The translations under genes were made by a program, and so were the position numbers. From contig NZ_CP139559.1 in assembly GCF_034263275.1 (NCBI RefSeq), positions 3,472,001-3,536,000 on the forward strand: a stretch of 64,000 nt of DNA. Direction: 5' to 3'. The stretch's first letter is position 1; each line of letters opens with the position of its first letter. The notes under the pieces are model-generated. The model ran no database searches. It was not told the origin of the DNA and was given only the letters and a program-made list of their open reading frames with translations. This DNA comes from Mucilaginibacter sp. cycad4. GTDB lineage: Bacteria; Bacteroidota; Bacteroidia; Sphingobacteriales; Sphingobacteriaceae. Positions 34,954 through 42,912 of this stretch are shown in pieces.

Positions 34954-35952
34954 ATGGCATTAAAAAGTAGTGCGGTGATTACCGGTGTAGGCGGCTATGT
35001 TCCTGACAACATTTTAACTAACAATGATTTAGAAAAAATGGTTGAAACTAACAGCGACTGGATAGTTTCGCGTACAGGGATCAAAGAAAGAAGGATCCTC
35101 GCCGACAGATCGATGGCTACTTCAGACATGGCGGCCTTTGCAGTAAAAAATTTACTTAAAAATGCCAAAGTTGATCCTTCTGAAATTGACTGTGTTATTG
35201 TAGCTACTTCAACCCCAGATTATCTGCTCATCTCTACGGCCAGTATTGTTTGCGATAAATGCGGATTAAGCAACGCCTGGGCATCTGATGTTAATGCGGC
35301 ATGCAGCGGTTTCCTTTATGCCTTTACACTTGGCTCAAGCCTGGTTGAAAGCAACCGTTATAAAAAAGTAATCGTTATCGGGGCCGATCAAAACAGTGCT
35401 ATTGTAAACTATGCCGACCGCAACACCTGTATCCTTTTTGGGGATGGCGCCGGTGCGGTACTGCTTGAACCATCAACCGAAGATCTCGGTGTTATCGACA
35501 GCGTGTTTAAAACAGATGGGCATGGCAGGGAACATTTATATGTACCCGGCGGCGGTTCTATGAACCCGGCCTCGGAAGAAACCATTGACGGCAAACTGCA
35601 TTATATACGCCAGGACGGTCGCGTAGTTTTCAAAGCTGCCATTAAAGGCATGACTGAAAGCTGCACAGCTGTACTGCAGCGCAACAACCTTACCATAGAT
35701 GATATCAACTGGCTAATCCCCCACCAGGCTAATTACCGCATTATCCACGCTGTAGGTGATGCTTTGGGTTTACCTGAAAGCCGTGTGAAGATCAACATCG
35801 ACCGTTATGGCAACACTACAGCCGCTACCATCCCGCTGGCGTTGTGGGATTATAAAGAAGATTTCAAAGAGAACGATAACATGATCCTGACAGCATTTGG
35901 TGCAGGCTTTTCATGGGGCGCTACCTATCTAAAGTGGGGTAAATTGAGATAA
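34954..35952 (+). CDS. fabH: Beta-ketoacyl-ACP synthase III (FabH)
   Basis: A 332-residue condensing enzyme that starts fatty acid synthesis from acetyl-CoA or branched acyl-CoA and malonyl-ACP. The triad is Cys117 (NAACSGFLYA), His257 (LIPHQANYRII) and Asn287 (RYGNTTAATIP). The early SDWIVSRTGIKERR is the family signature. It stands alone here, without plsX or rpmF, so it may be an additional paralogue. It is followed by a GC-rich palindrome and a thioesterase gene on the same strand. Confidence 0.94.
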   Translation: MALKSSAVITGVGGYVPDNILTNNDLEKMVETNSDWIVSRTGIKERRILADRSMATSDMAAFAVKNLLKNAKVDPSEIDCVIVATSTPDYLLISTASIVCDKCGLSNAWASDVNAACSGFLYAFTLGSSLVESNRYKKVIVIGADQNSAIVNYADRNTCILFGDGAGAVLLEPSTEDLGVIDSVFKTDGHGREHLYVPGGGSMNPASEETIDGKLHYIRQDGRVVFKAAIKGMTESCTAVLQRNNLTIDDINWLIPHQANYRIIHAVGDALGLPESRVKINIDRYGNTTAATIPLALWDYKEDFKENDNMILTAFGAGFSWGATYLKWGKLR

Positions 35953-35985
35953 GCCCCACCCCACCCTCCCCGGGAGGGAGGGCTT
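35951..35985 (+). repeat. GC-rich nested palindrome after fabH
   Basis: AAGCCC (35951-35956) and GGGCTT (35980-35985) enclose CCCTCCC (35964-35970) and GGGAGGG (35972-35978). It overlaps the fabH stop codon and is followed by an A/T-rich stretch, so it could attenuate transcription into the thioesterase gene. It belongs to the CCCTCCCC-type palindromes seen also near 10341, 10541, 20195 and 40637. Confidence 0.6.
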
Positions 35986-36039
35986 AAAATAAAATTATTT
36001 TCCCTTTCCCGGAGGGAGAAGTTTCGTGCCGGCGAGCAA

Positions 36040-36438
36040 ATGATACAAACCTCTATGACAACTGAAGAACGGATTAAAGAATCGGAATCGCGAATATTTA
36101 AAACAGTGTTCCCGAGCGATACCAACCATTACGACACGCTTTTCGGAGGTTCGGCAATGGCTATGATGGATGAAGTAGCTTTTATTACGGCTACCCGCTT
36201 CACGCGTAAAAAAATGGTTACCGTATCATCCGACAGGATTGACTTTAACCGCCCAATCCCCGCCGGTACCATTATTGAGCTTGTTGGCCGTATATCCCAT
36301 ATCGGCAATACCAGCCTAAAAGTTTTGGTTGAGATTTATATTGAAGAAATGTATTCCTTTGTGCGCGAAAAAGCCATCACCGGCACTTTTACCTTTGTTG
36401 CTATTGATGATCATAAACACCCGGTAAGCGTTTTATAA
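36040..36438 (+). CDS. Acyl-CoA thioesterase (hotdog fold)
   Basis: A 132-residue single-hotdog thioesterase of the YciA/BACH type. Key region: FPSDTNHYDTLFGGSAMAMMDEVAFITATRFTRKKMVTVSSDRIDFNRPIPAGT, where the Asn/Asp near NHYDTLFGG and the long helix with Asp-Glu form the active site. It hydrolyses acyl-CoAs in the cytosol and forms hexamers. An alternative start is the ATG five codons in. It lies 87 bp after fabH and may be read with it. Confidence 0.88.
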   Translation: MIQTSMTTEERIKESESRIFKTVFPSDTNHYDTLFGGSAMAMMDEVAFITATRFTRKKMVTVSSDRIDFNRPIPAGTIIELVGRISHIGNTSLKVLVEIYIEEMYSFVREKAITGTFTFVAIDDHKHPVSVL

Positions 36439-36518
36439 GCTGAGGGCTTAAAGCCTAAGGCCGAAAGCTTTACCGCTTAATAAAAAGCTTTCGGCTTTAC
36501 GCCTTAGGCTTTCAGCTT
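36437..36518. terminator. Long compound hairpin between convergent genes
   Basis: AAAGCCTAAGGC (36450-36461) pairs with GCCTTAGGCTTT (36501-36512), and CGAAAGCTTT (36462-36471) with AAAGCTTTCG (36484-36493). An outer AAGCTGA/TCAGCTT pair frames both. It separates the thioesterase gene from the convergent yitT-like gene and probably ends both transcripts. Confidence 0.7.
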
Positions 36519-36519
36519 T

Positions 36520-37380
36520 CTAATGTAGTTTCTTCCGCTTTAATAAGCCGCCGGTAGTATCATCAATACTTTGCTGCACAATAAAAGCTTTGGGATCTAT
36601 CCGTAAAATAGTTTGCTTTAATGAAGGAATCTCCAAACGGGTAGCCACAGTGAAAACAATATCACGGGGATCGTTCACATGACCGTCTTTTCCATAACCG
36701 CTTTTCCCCTGATAAATAGTAACACCCCTGCCAAGGGTAACCGTTATAGCGCGTCTGATAGCATCGCTTTTGGTTGAGATAACAGTGACACCCGAATATT
36801 GCTCGATACCATTCAGCAAAAAGTCAATCATTTTGGCGGCAGCCATATAGGTTAATATGGAATACATGGCCGGTTCAACACCCAATACCGATGCCGCCAC
36901 CCCAAATATCAAAACGTTAAGCAGTAAAATAAAGTCGCTCACTTTAAGCAGCTGCGTCTTTTTACTTACCAGTACTGCCGCTATTTCGGTACCGTCGAGC
37001 ACAGCGCCGCCGCGCATGGCCAACCCACTACCGGTACCAATGAAAACACCGCCAAATACCGCTGTAAGCAATTTATCGTGGGTAACGTCCGGAAACTGAA
37101 CTACTGCAAGACATAATGAAAGCAAAGCAATAGCCGCGGTACTTTTTATAGCAAACCAAAGTCCGAGTTTCCGGTAACCGATCCACAAAAAAGGTACATT
37201 AATAACAAAGATCAAAACAGAGATGGGAATGGAGGTTATATCAGATATCAGCATGGAAACACCGGTGGCGCCGCCATCGATAAAATGGCTTGATAGTAAA
37301 AAACCTTTAAGGCCAAAAGCTGCTGATAAAATCCCGAGTCCGATATTTGCTGAATCCCTGATAGTGTTGATTGCCTTCAT
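36520..37380 (-). CDS. YitT family membrane protein (DUF161/DUF2179)
   Basis: A 286-residue inner-membrane protein with five or six helices in the first ~190 residues (LGILSAAFGLKGFLLS, ISVLIFVINVPFLWIGY, IALLSLCLAVVQF, LLTAVFGGVFIGTGSGLAMRGGAVLDGTEIAAVL). A C-terminal cytosolic DUF2179 domain (IRRAITVTLGRGVTIYQGKSGYGKD) follows. YitT proteins are of unclear transport function. The start is the ATG at 37380; a TTG two codons earlier is less likely. Confidence 0.92.
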   Translation of the reverse strand: MKAINTIRDSANIGLGILSAAFGLKGFLLSSHFIDGGATGVSMLISDITSIPISVLIFVINVPFLWIGYRKLGLWFAIKSTAAIALLSLCLAVVQFPDVTHDKLLTAVFGGVFIGTGSGLAMRGGAVLDGTEIAAVLVSKKTQLLKVSDFILLLNVLIFGVAASVLGVEPAMYSILTYMAAAKMIDFLLNGIEQYSGVTVISTKSDAIRRAITVTLGRGVTIYQGKSGYGKDGHVNDPRDIVFTVATRLEIPSLKQTILRIDPKAFIVQQSIDDTTGGLLKRKKLH

Positions 37381-37554
37381 GCTCAAATATAGCTTTTTGG
37401 GGTTAAAGGCGGGTATGACAGGGTAAAATAGCCAAGACCAGTCAGCCTTAAATATATTGCGATGTGGGTATTAATTATTCAAACAAAAATAGTTGTTCCT
37501 CAACAGAGTGTTTTGTTTTATACAAATTCCTTATCTTTATTTAAATAATTGTTT

Positions 37555-37782
37555 ATGATCACCGCTGAAGTGAAATTGAAAGAAAAAGATGCTGAAATGA
37601 TTTTGAAAGTTATCTCAAAATTAGGTGGAAAGGTTAAAGTTATAAACGCTGAAAACTCCAAAGAATCTTCCACCAAAAAGAAATTTAAAGCTGATCTTGA
37701 AAACGCTTTTCACGAAATCAAACTACATCAGGAAGGAAAGATAAAATTAAAGACTGCAAGAGAATTACTCGATGAGCTTTAA
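37555..37782 (+). CDS. Probable antitoxin of a RelE/ParE-type module
   Basis: A 75-residue charged protein (MITAEVKLKEKDAEMILKVI...). Its C-terminal stretch FHEIKLHQEGKIKLKTARELLDEL is typical of Bacteroidota antitoxin tails that wrap the toxin. No DNA-binding motif is obvious in the N-terminal half, so autoregulation is unproven. It overlaps the downstream toxin gene by 11 bp. The start at 37555 is the ATG two codons after a TTG. A near -7 box TATCTTTA lies ~15 bp upstream. Confidence 0.7.
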   Translation: MITAEVKLKEKDAEMILKVISKLGGKVKVINAENSKESSTKKKFKADLENAFHEIKLHQEGKIKLKTARELLDEL

Positions 37783-38107
37783 TATTGTCCCTATTGCAAG
37801 TTTTAGCAAAGAATTAAAACGACTTGCAAAAAAACATCCTTCGTTAAAGGCAGATTTTGCTGCCCTGCTTGATATTCTTGAAGTTACTCCACAGCATGGT
37901 ACTCCAATAGGAAAAAATTGTTTCAAAATACGCCTATCTATTGCCAGTAAAGGTAAAGGCAAAAGTGGCGGCGCGAGAATAATTACTCATCTACTCATTA
38001 ATTTAGATAATGAAACACTTTATCTCCTTAAGATATACGACAAAAGCGAGGCAGAAACAATGACGGACGCCGAGTTAAAAGACCTTTTACATTCAATTAA
38101 AGGCTAA
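37772..38107 (+). CDS. RelE/ParE family toxin-like protein
   Basis: A 111-residue basic protein with a RelE/ParE-fold pattern: N-terminal helix hairpin FSKELKRLAKKHPSLKADFAALLDIL, strand region CFKIRLSIASKGKGKSGGARIITHLLI, final strand TLYLLKIYDKSE and C-terminal helix. It resembles the branch in which relatives are mRNA interferases or gyrase poisons; the key catalytic residues cannot be assigned with confidence. It overlaps the antitoxin gene and ends immediately before the convergent aspartate kinase stop codon. Confidence 0.8.
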   Translation: MSFNIVPIASFSKELKRLAKKHPSLKADFAALLDILEVTPQHGTPIGKNCFKIRLSIASKGKGKSGGARIITHLLINLDNETLYLLKIYDKSEAETMTDAELKDLLHSIKG

Positions 38108-39364
38108 TCACCTCACCACCACCTGTATCGTATTCCGGCTGATCTGCTCCAATAAAATAGTTTTGCCTTCGGTTAACTCTTTAATGGTATTTATCCCGTC
38201 ATGGCGTACAGTGATAAGCGTTAGCCCTTCATTATACTTCACCTTAAAATCCTGTTTAAGGCCGTTCAGCAGCTTTTCAAAACGCTCCTCATTCAAATCA
38301 AAGCAAACCGAAAAACTTAATGCTGATGTTTGCATTACGTTTACCTTGACATTGTTCTGGGCAAACAGGCGAAACACATCACTCAGGTGATCTTCCGTAA
38401 TAAATGAATAGTCCTTACCCGACACTGATAGTAATACCTGGTTTTGTTTCAGGATGATCACCGGCCTGGTAAACTGATTATGTCCATCCTCCTTAATTAC
38501 GGTACCGGGGGCAGATGGATCTGTAAAGGGCTTTACCAGCAGTGGTATTTTAGCATTTTGTAAGGGTTTGATAGTTTTCGGGTGGATGACGCTGGCGCCG
38601 TAATAAGTCATTTCGATGGCTTCGGTATAGGAGAGCTCATCAAATTTAACGGTATCGGTAAAGTATTTCGGATCGGCATTCAGGATGCCGGGAACATCTT
38701 TCCAGGTAGTAACCGATTCAGCACCTAAACAGGCTGCAAATATGGATGCGGTATAATCCGATCCTTCGCGGCCAAGTGTAGTAGTGAAATTTTCGGATGT
38801 GCCACCTAAAAAGCCCTGGGTTATTACGATGCCTTTTTCGAGCATAGCCGGAAGATCTTTACTGATACTTGCTTTAGTTTTGTCCCAGTCTACTACGCCT
38901 TCCCTGTATGTATTATCGGTATGCACATATCCGCGTACATCAAGCCATTTACTTTTCAGGCCAGCCTTGTCCAGATAGGCATTAACTATTCGGGTTGAAA
39001 CCAGTTCGCCGATGGAAACGATCTGATCATATACAAAATCATAGCTATCGTGCGGCTCGTCCTCAATGGCCCAGTCAATCTCTACAAAAGTATTGGCAAC
39101 TTCGTCAAATACCGGGTGGCCGGGTTCAAATAATCCGCCAAGGATATTGTAATGATATTCCTTGATCTCGTTAAAGATCTCATGCATATCATTGGTTTGC
39201 TCCATATAGGCTTTGGTAAGCTTTTCGAGCCCGTTGGTAGTTTTGCCCATGGCCGATACCACGATGAGCAATTGTTTATCAGTATATTGTTTTACAACAT
39301 TAGCAAGGTTGGTAACACCCGCAGCATCTTTAACCGATGCCCCTCCGAATTTAAAAACAAGCAT
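38108..39364 (-). CDS. Aspartate kinase
   Basis: A 418-residue monofunctional aspartokinase, first step of the lysine/threonine/methionine pathway. The N-terminal kinase motif is KFGGASV, with Lys5. Later blocks include VVSAMGKTTNGLE, FLGGTSENFTTTLGREGSDYTAS and the DAP-type region WKDVPGILNADPKYF. C-terminal ACT repeats (~320-418) allow feedback control by an amino acid. It starts directly after the stop codon of the DUF3298 gene, with no gap, so it is third in a three-gene operon. Confidence 0.95.
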   Translation of the reverse strand: MLVFKFGGASVKDAAGVTNLANVVKQYTDKQLLIVVSAMGKTTNGLEKLTKAYMEQTNDMHEIFNEIKEYHYNILGGLFEPGHPVFDEVANTFVEIDWAIEDEPHDSYDFVYDQIVSIGELVSTRIVNAYLDKAGLKSKWLDVRGYVHTDNTYREGVVDWDKTKASISKDLPAMLEKGIVITQGFLGGTSENFTTTLGREGSDYTASIFAACLGAESVTTWKDVPGILNADPKYFTDTVKFDELSYTEAIEMTYYGASVIHPKTIKPLQNAKIPLLVKPFTDPSAPGTVIKEDGHNQFTRPVIILKQNQVLLSVSGKDYSFITEDHLSDVFRLFAQNNVKVNVMQTSALSFSVCFDLNEERFEKLLNGLKQDFKVKYNEGLTLITVRHDGINTIKELTEGKTILLEQISRNTIQVVVR

Positions 39365-40162
39365 TTATTTGATGAATTGAGCTACAACCGAACCCGGCTG
39401 TACTAATGATTTGATCTGTGCGTAGGGAATAAACAGTTCGGTAATACCCGCTGCGTAAGGCTTTATCTCGTACTGGTTATACAGAAATTTGATCCCAAGG
39501 GGTGTAATAGAAAAGTTTTCATTGAGGGCGAATTTATCATCCTTGAAAAAATAGTTATCCTTTAGCGATGCTGTGTCGCTCAACTTTTCATTCTTCCTGA
39601 AGATCTTTTCGGCAATGGCAGTTAATTTATCGTGATAGCCTGTTGCAAATATATCATCAAGTCTGAGGTTTTTACCCGCCTTTGTATCCCAATTTATAAA
39701 GCTGACAGATGTGCCGCCATGTGCGCCCCCCATATATGAATAACCGCGTACTTCAAGCGTTGTTAAGCTCGAATCCTGGTGGATCACCTTAACAGAATCA
39801 TCCAGTGTGAAAAACATTCCTGATCGCGGATCACCCTTCTTAAAATCGTCATATGATTTCAGGAACTTTTTGGTCATCAGTTCCAGGCTGGTGTCGGGTT
39901 TGCCATCCATAGCAAACATCGCTGTAAGCTTACGGGTTATAGTATCATTTAAAGTTTTGGCACTGTCAAAAACCGGATAGTTAATTTTCACTACGGTACA
40001 GGCGCTATCAGGCTTTGTGCCGCAATCTGCCGCCCGGGCTTTTATTACTTTATAGGCATAGTGCAGGGTATCAAATGACTTCTCGGCAACCTTATTAGGA
40101 ACGCCCCACTGACACGATGATAACCCCATCGCCATAAAAAACAACAGGCACAGATTTTTCAT
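39365..40162 (-). CDS. DUF3298/DUF4163 lipoprotein
   Basis: A 265-residue lipoprotein (MGLSSCQWG, Cys17). It holds a DUF4163-like N-terminal part and a DUF3298 (RsiV-like) C-terminal domain (YSYMGGAHGGTSVSFINWDTKAGKNLRLDDIF...FSITPLGIKFLYNQYEIKPYAAG). The RsiV relative in Bacillus binds lysozyme, but here only the fold is implied. It lies between a GNAT gene (10 bp away) and aspartate kinase (0 bp). Confidence 0.85.
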   Translation of the reverse strand: MKNLCLLFFMAMGLSSCQWGVPNKVAEKSFDTLHYAYKVIKARAADCGTKPDSACTVVKINYPVFDSAKTLNDTITRKLTAMFAMDGKPDTSLELMTKKFLKSYDDFKKGDPRSGMFFTLDDSVKVIHQDSSLTTLEVRGYSYMGGAHGGTSVSFINWDTKAGKNLRLDDIFATGYHDKLTAIAEKIFRKNEKLSDTASLKDNYFFKDDKFALNENFSITPLGIKFLYNQYEIKPYAAGITELFIPYAQIKSLVQPGSVVAQFIK

Positions 40163-40172
40163 AGGTAATTAT

Positions 40173-40691
40173 TTAGTAGTTTAACAACTGCTCTTTTGAA
40201 AGCGAAGCATTCAGCCAGCCTGCCTCAATATTCGCGCCGTACTTATTGTAAAAGTTAATGGCCGGTTCGTTCCAGTCGAGCACCTGCCAAACCATACCGC
40301 TGAAACCTTGCTCCTTAGCTTCCCGGATCAGCCTGTCGAAAAGCAGTTTGCCGATCTTTTTGCCGCGCATATCTTCGGTTACTATCAGGTCTTCCAGGTA
40401 CATGCGGGAGCCTTTCCAGGTGGAATAGCGGACATAGTATAAAGCAAAACCTACAACCAGGCCGTCAACTTCAGCAACAAAAGCCTTCCAGACCGGGTTA
40501 GGGCCAAACCCGGTTTCTTCAAAATGCTGCAGGGTTACGGTAACCTCTTCCGGGGCTTTTTCAAATAGGGCCAATTCGTGCACCAGCTCCATTAGGCGGG
40601 GGCAATCGGCTTGAATAGCTTCCCTGATAATTATCCCCCCCGCCCCCTGAAGGGGGTGCTGACTTTCAATTTTATTTTCTGTATTGTTCAT
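40173..40691 (-). CDS. GNAT family N-acetyltransferase
   Basis: A 172-residue acetyltransferase. The acetyl-CoA loop is EDLIVTEDMRGKKIGKLLFDRLI, with Arg/Gly-x-x-Gly/Ala layout, followed by VWQVLDWNEPAINFYNKYGA. It is close to the spermidine/diamine acetyltransferase-like subgroup (ADCPRLMELVHELALFEKAPEEV). The N-terminal ~16 residues are encoded by a CCCCCTGAAGGGGG palindrome (around 40640), so an intergenic repeat seems to have become coding sequence. The ATG at 40691 is the likely start. Confidence 0.88.
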   Translation of the reverse strand: MNNTENKIESQHPLQGAGGIIIREAIQADCPRLMELVHELALFEKAPEEVTVTLQHFEETGFGPNPVWKAFVAEVDGLVVGFALYYVRYSTWKGSRMYLEDLIVTEDMRGKKIGKLLFDRLIREAKEQGFSGMVWQVLDWNEPAINFYNKYGANIEAGWLNASLSKEQLLNY

Positions 40692-40720
40692 TTTATTATT
40701 TCGCAATTACTAAAAGCTCG

Positions 40721-40850
40721 GGGATCGTGCGATTCCTCCCTTGGGAGGGTGTAGGGAGGGGTTTCTCCGCCAGACCTATTTGCTTTAATGGCGCATAAAC
40801 CCCTCCCTGCCAATACACATCCAACCGCACCCCTCCCCAAGGAGGGAACT
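40721..40850. repeat. Repeat family D, uninterrupted copy 2
   Basis: Begins GATCGTGCGATTCCTCCC, contains GGAGGGGTTTCTCCGCC and reversed AAACCCCTCCCTGCC, and ends ACCCCTCCCCAAGGAGGG. It is more diverged than the other three copies. Within the 40692-41599 gap no gene is supported; the gap is filled by this repeat, the inverted element at 40907 and the interrupted D copy at 41165. Confidence 0.65.
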
Positions 40851-40906
40851 AAAAAATCTTCCGAACACCAGTGGTGTTGTCACCAACAACTTTCTATCTA
40901 TTTTTT

Positions 40907-41095
40907 AGGTGTTCAACTTTTAAAAGTGTGAACACTTGCAATTATCTTCAATTAAAAAAACACTGACTATCAACACTTTAACTTTTAACATTATTGTTCA
41001 TTTATCAAACATGAACACTTAAGCATTGACTATCAACCACTTAACTTTTCTGAATTTCAAAAGCTGAACACCCGTTTTTAAAAAGTTGAACACTT
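40907..41095. repeat. Family F: AT-rich inverted-repeat element
   Basis: Outer arms of 15 bp (AGGTGTTCAACTTTT at 40907-40921 and AAAAGTTGAACACTT at 41081-41095, one mismatch) enclose 159 bp. Inside are partial direct repeats of TGAACACTT (near 40928 and 41012) and GACTATCAAC (near 40964 and 41028). No open frame is supported. The element is a candidate MITE, but no target duplication is clear. Confidence 0.55.
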
Positions 41096-41164
41096 AAATT
41101 TCGCTTCAAAAAACAGGTTGCTAATGGCAACGCCATCGCTGTTAATTTAAGGAAGAAAAAGCGC

Positions 41165-41482
41165 GGGATTGTGCGATTCCCCTCTTGAGAGGGGTGGCGG
41201 GGTGTATTTCTGCTTTGATAAGCTTGTAGCAGAAACACACACCCTTCCTCCGCGCCCCCTCTCGAGAGCAGGGCTGTTGCATTCTAATATTCAGTTCTTA
41301 ATAACACGCACGATTAAGCGTCTACGCTTGGTCGTTTGCCTTAATTGAGCGTCCACGCTCCCGTAATATGTTATAAACGTAAGCGTGGACGCTTACTTTG
41401 GTTATAATTCAAGCGAAGGACGCTTGAACTTGCGAAACATAAATTAGAATGCAACAGCCCTGCTCTCGAGAGGGGATTTTTT
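41165..41482. repeat. Repeat family D, copy 3, interrupted by a MITE
   Basis: Begins GATTGTGCGATTCCCCTC, contains GGGGTGTATTTCTGC and reversed CAGAAACACACACCC, and reaches CCCCTCTCGAGAG at 41268. It then resumes at 41463 as CTCTCGAGAGGGGATTTT. The 194-bp interruption is described as a mobile element. Confidence 0.75.
41269..41462. mobile_element. MITE-like element, copy 1, with 10-bp target duplication
   Basis: A 194-bp element with perfect 20-bp terminal inverted repeats CAGGGCTGTTGCATTCTAAT (41269-41288 and complement 41443-41462). It is flanked on both sides by CTCTCGAGAG (41259-41268 and 41463-41472), a 10-bp direct repeat. It has no coding capacity. Inside are four palindromes of the AGCGTnnACGCT type at 41316-41329, 41347-41360, 41380-41395 and 41408-41428. 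It must have been moved by a transposase encoded elsewhere. Confidence 0.75.
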
Positions 41483-41599
41483 AAACCCTTGTTCAATTAA
41501 TTGCTTAGGTTAACCGGCAATGGCAACACCACCAACAACGGCCTGAGAGCGGCTATGCCTCCGTGCGATTGCCCGCGCTGCGCTCGCAATGACATCTTT

Positions 41600-42289
41600 T
41601 TAGTTATTCTTCCAGTGCTTAATTACCCTCCCGCCAAATATGGTGCTGCCCAGTCTTACCATATTACTGCCCTGCTCAATGGCCAGCTTATAATCCGACG
41701 ACATGCCCATCGACAAAATATCAAAACTTTCTTCCTTCCTGAAATAGCTCAGTTTTATACCTTCAAAAAAGGTATTCAGCTCGTAATATTCTTCCTTGAT
41801 CTGCTTTTCGTTATCGGTATTGGTGGCAATGCCCATCAATCCGCGGATCCGGATGTTTTTCATTATGGCAAACTCTTCAGAGCGCAGCAATTCTATCGCT
41901 TCATCAAAGCCCAGTCCGTATTTGGTTTCTTCGTCGGCAATGTAAATCTGCAGCAGGCAGTCAATTACCCGCCCGGCTTTTTCGGCATGCTTGTTTATTT
42001 CATGCAAAAGCTTCAGGCTATCAACAGACTGGATCATGCTCACGAAAGGCGCAATATATTTTACCTTGTTGGTTTGCAGGTGACCAATCAAATGCCATTC
42101 AATATCTTTAGGCAGCTGCTCATACTTTTCAACCATCTCCTGCACTATATTTTCGCCAAACAGGCGCTGTCCTGCATCATAAGCTTCCTGTACATCGCTG
42201 GCAGGTTTTGTTTTTGATACTGCCAATAATATTACCTTATCTGCTTCCGTTTCCTTTTTTAAGCTTTTGATGTTATCTGCAATGCTCAT
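41600..42289 (-). CDS. YggS family pyridoxal phosphate-binding protein
   Basis: A 229-residue PLP homeostasis protein (PLPBP/YggS, single TIM barrel). The cofactor Lys26 is in LLAVSKTKP. Conserved blocks follow: FGENIVQEMVEKYEQL, WHLIGHLQTNKVKY, SVDSLKLLHEIN, IRGLMGIATNTDN and LSMGMSSDYKLAIEQGSNMVRLGSTIFG. It buffers free PLP and protects against amino-acid imbalance. It is transcribed alone and divergent from DUF4296-mutS2. Confidence 0.95.
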   Translation of the reverse strand: MSIADNIKSLKKETEADKVILLAVSKTKPASDVQEAYDAGQRLFGENIVQEMVEKYEQLPKDIEWHLIGHLQTNKVKYIAPFVSMIQSVDSLKLLHEINKHAEKAGRVIDCLLQIYIADEETKYGLGFDEAIELLRSEEFAIMKNIRIRGLMGIATNTDNEKQIKEEYYELNTFFEGIKLSYFRKEESFDILSMGMSSDYKLAIEQGSNMVRLGSTIFGGRVIKHWKNN

Positions 42290-42332
42290 TTATCCGTAAA
42301 TTTGCTTAATTAATCAGCCGCTAAATTACTGA

Positions 42333-42908
42333 ATGCATAAATATATAACCTTGTTTTTTTCTGCAGCACTTTTTTTATGTGCCTGCAATGGCAAAAGTAT
42401 TCCCAACGATGTTCTTAAACCCGAAACTATGGCAGCGGTTTTAACCGAAATGCACATCATCGACGGCAGCTTATATAACACCATGCAGGCGCCCGATAGT
42501 TTGTATAAATACGGCGCGGGCAAATATATTGCCATGTTTCAACGCCTGCATACCGATACCGCGCATTTTAACCGCAGTATGCGGTACTACGCCACGCAGC
42601 CCGATAAGCTGCTGGCCATTTATGACCAGGTGGATATTAAAATTAAAAGCAAAACCGATTCGCTTGCCAAAGTACAAACAGAACAGAGCAAGGCTACGCG
42701 CAAGCTCGATTCGTTAAAAAACTTAAATATTAAAACTAAAATAGATTCGGCAAGGAAAATGCACCCGCATGAAAACCCGGTAGCCCGCAAAGCCGACTCA
42801 TTGGAAAATTTAAAAACTAAACTAAAACCCGATTCGGCACGGAGGTTTCATCCCCGCAAAAGCAACAGAAACCGCAAAGCCGATTCGTTAAAAAACTTAA
42901 AGTCATAA
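42333..42908 (+). CDS. DUF4296 lipoprotein with C-terminal repeats
   Basis: A 191-residue lipoprotein (FLCAC lipobox). The DUF4296 domain covers ~20-95 (VLKPETMAAVLTEMHIIDGSLYNTM...FNRSMRYYATQPDKLLAIYDQV). The tail (~105-191) repeats units such as RKLDSLKNLN, RKADSLENLK and RKADSLKNLK alternating with KIDSARKMHP and KPDSARRFHP; it is basic and likely helical or disordered. Function is unknown. It ends 4 bp before mutS2. Confidence 0.85.
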   Translation: MHKYITLFFSAALFLCACNGKSIPNDVLKPETMAAVLTEMHIIDGSLYNTMQAPDSLYKYGAGKYIAMFQRLHTDTAHFNRSMRYYATQPDKLLAIYDQVDIKIKSKTDSLAKVQTEQSKATRKLDSLKNLNIKTKIDSARKMHPHENPVARKADSLENLKTKLKPDSARRFHPRKSNRNRKADSLKNLKS

Positions 42909-42912
42909 CCTG

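Noticed and set aside
41501..42217. A 238-codon plus-strand frame opposite yggS
   Set aside because: It is antisense to a well-conserved gene in full; its composition reflects the codon structure of the other strand.
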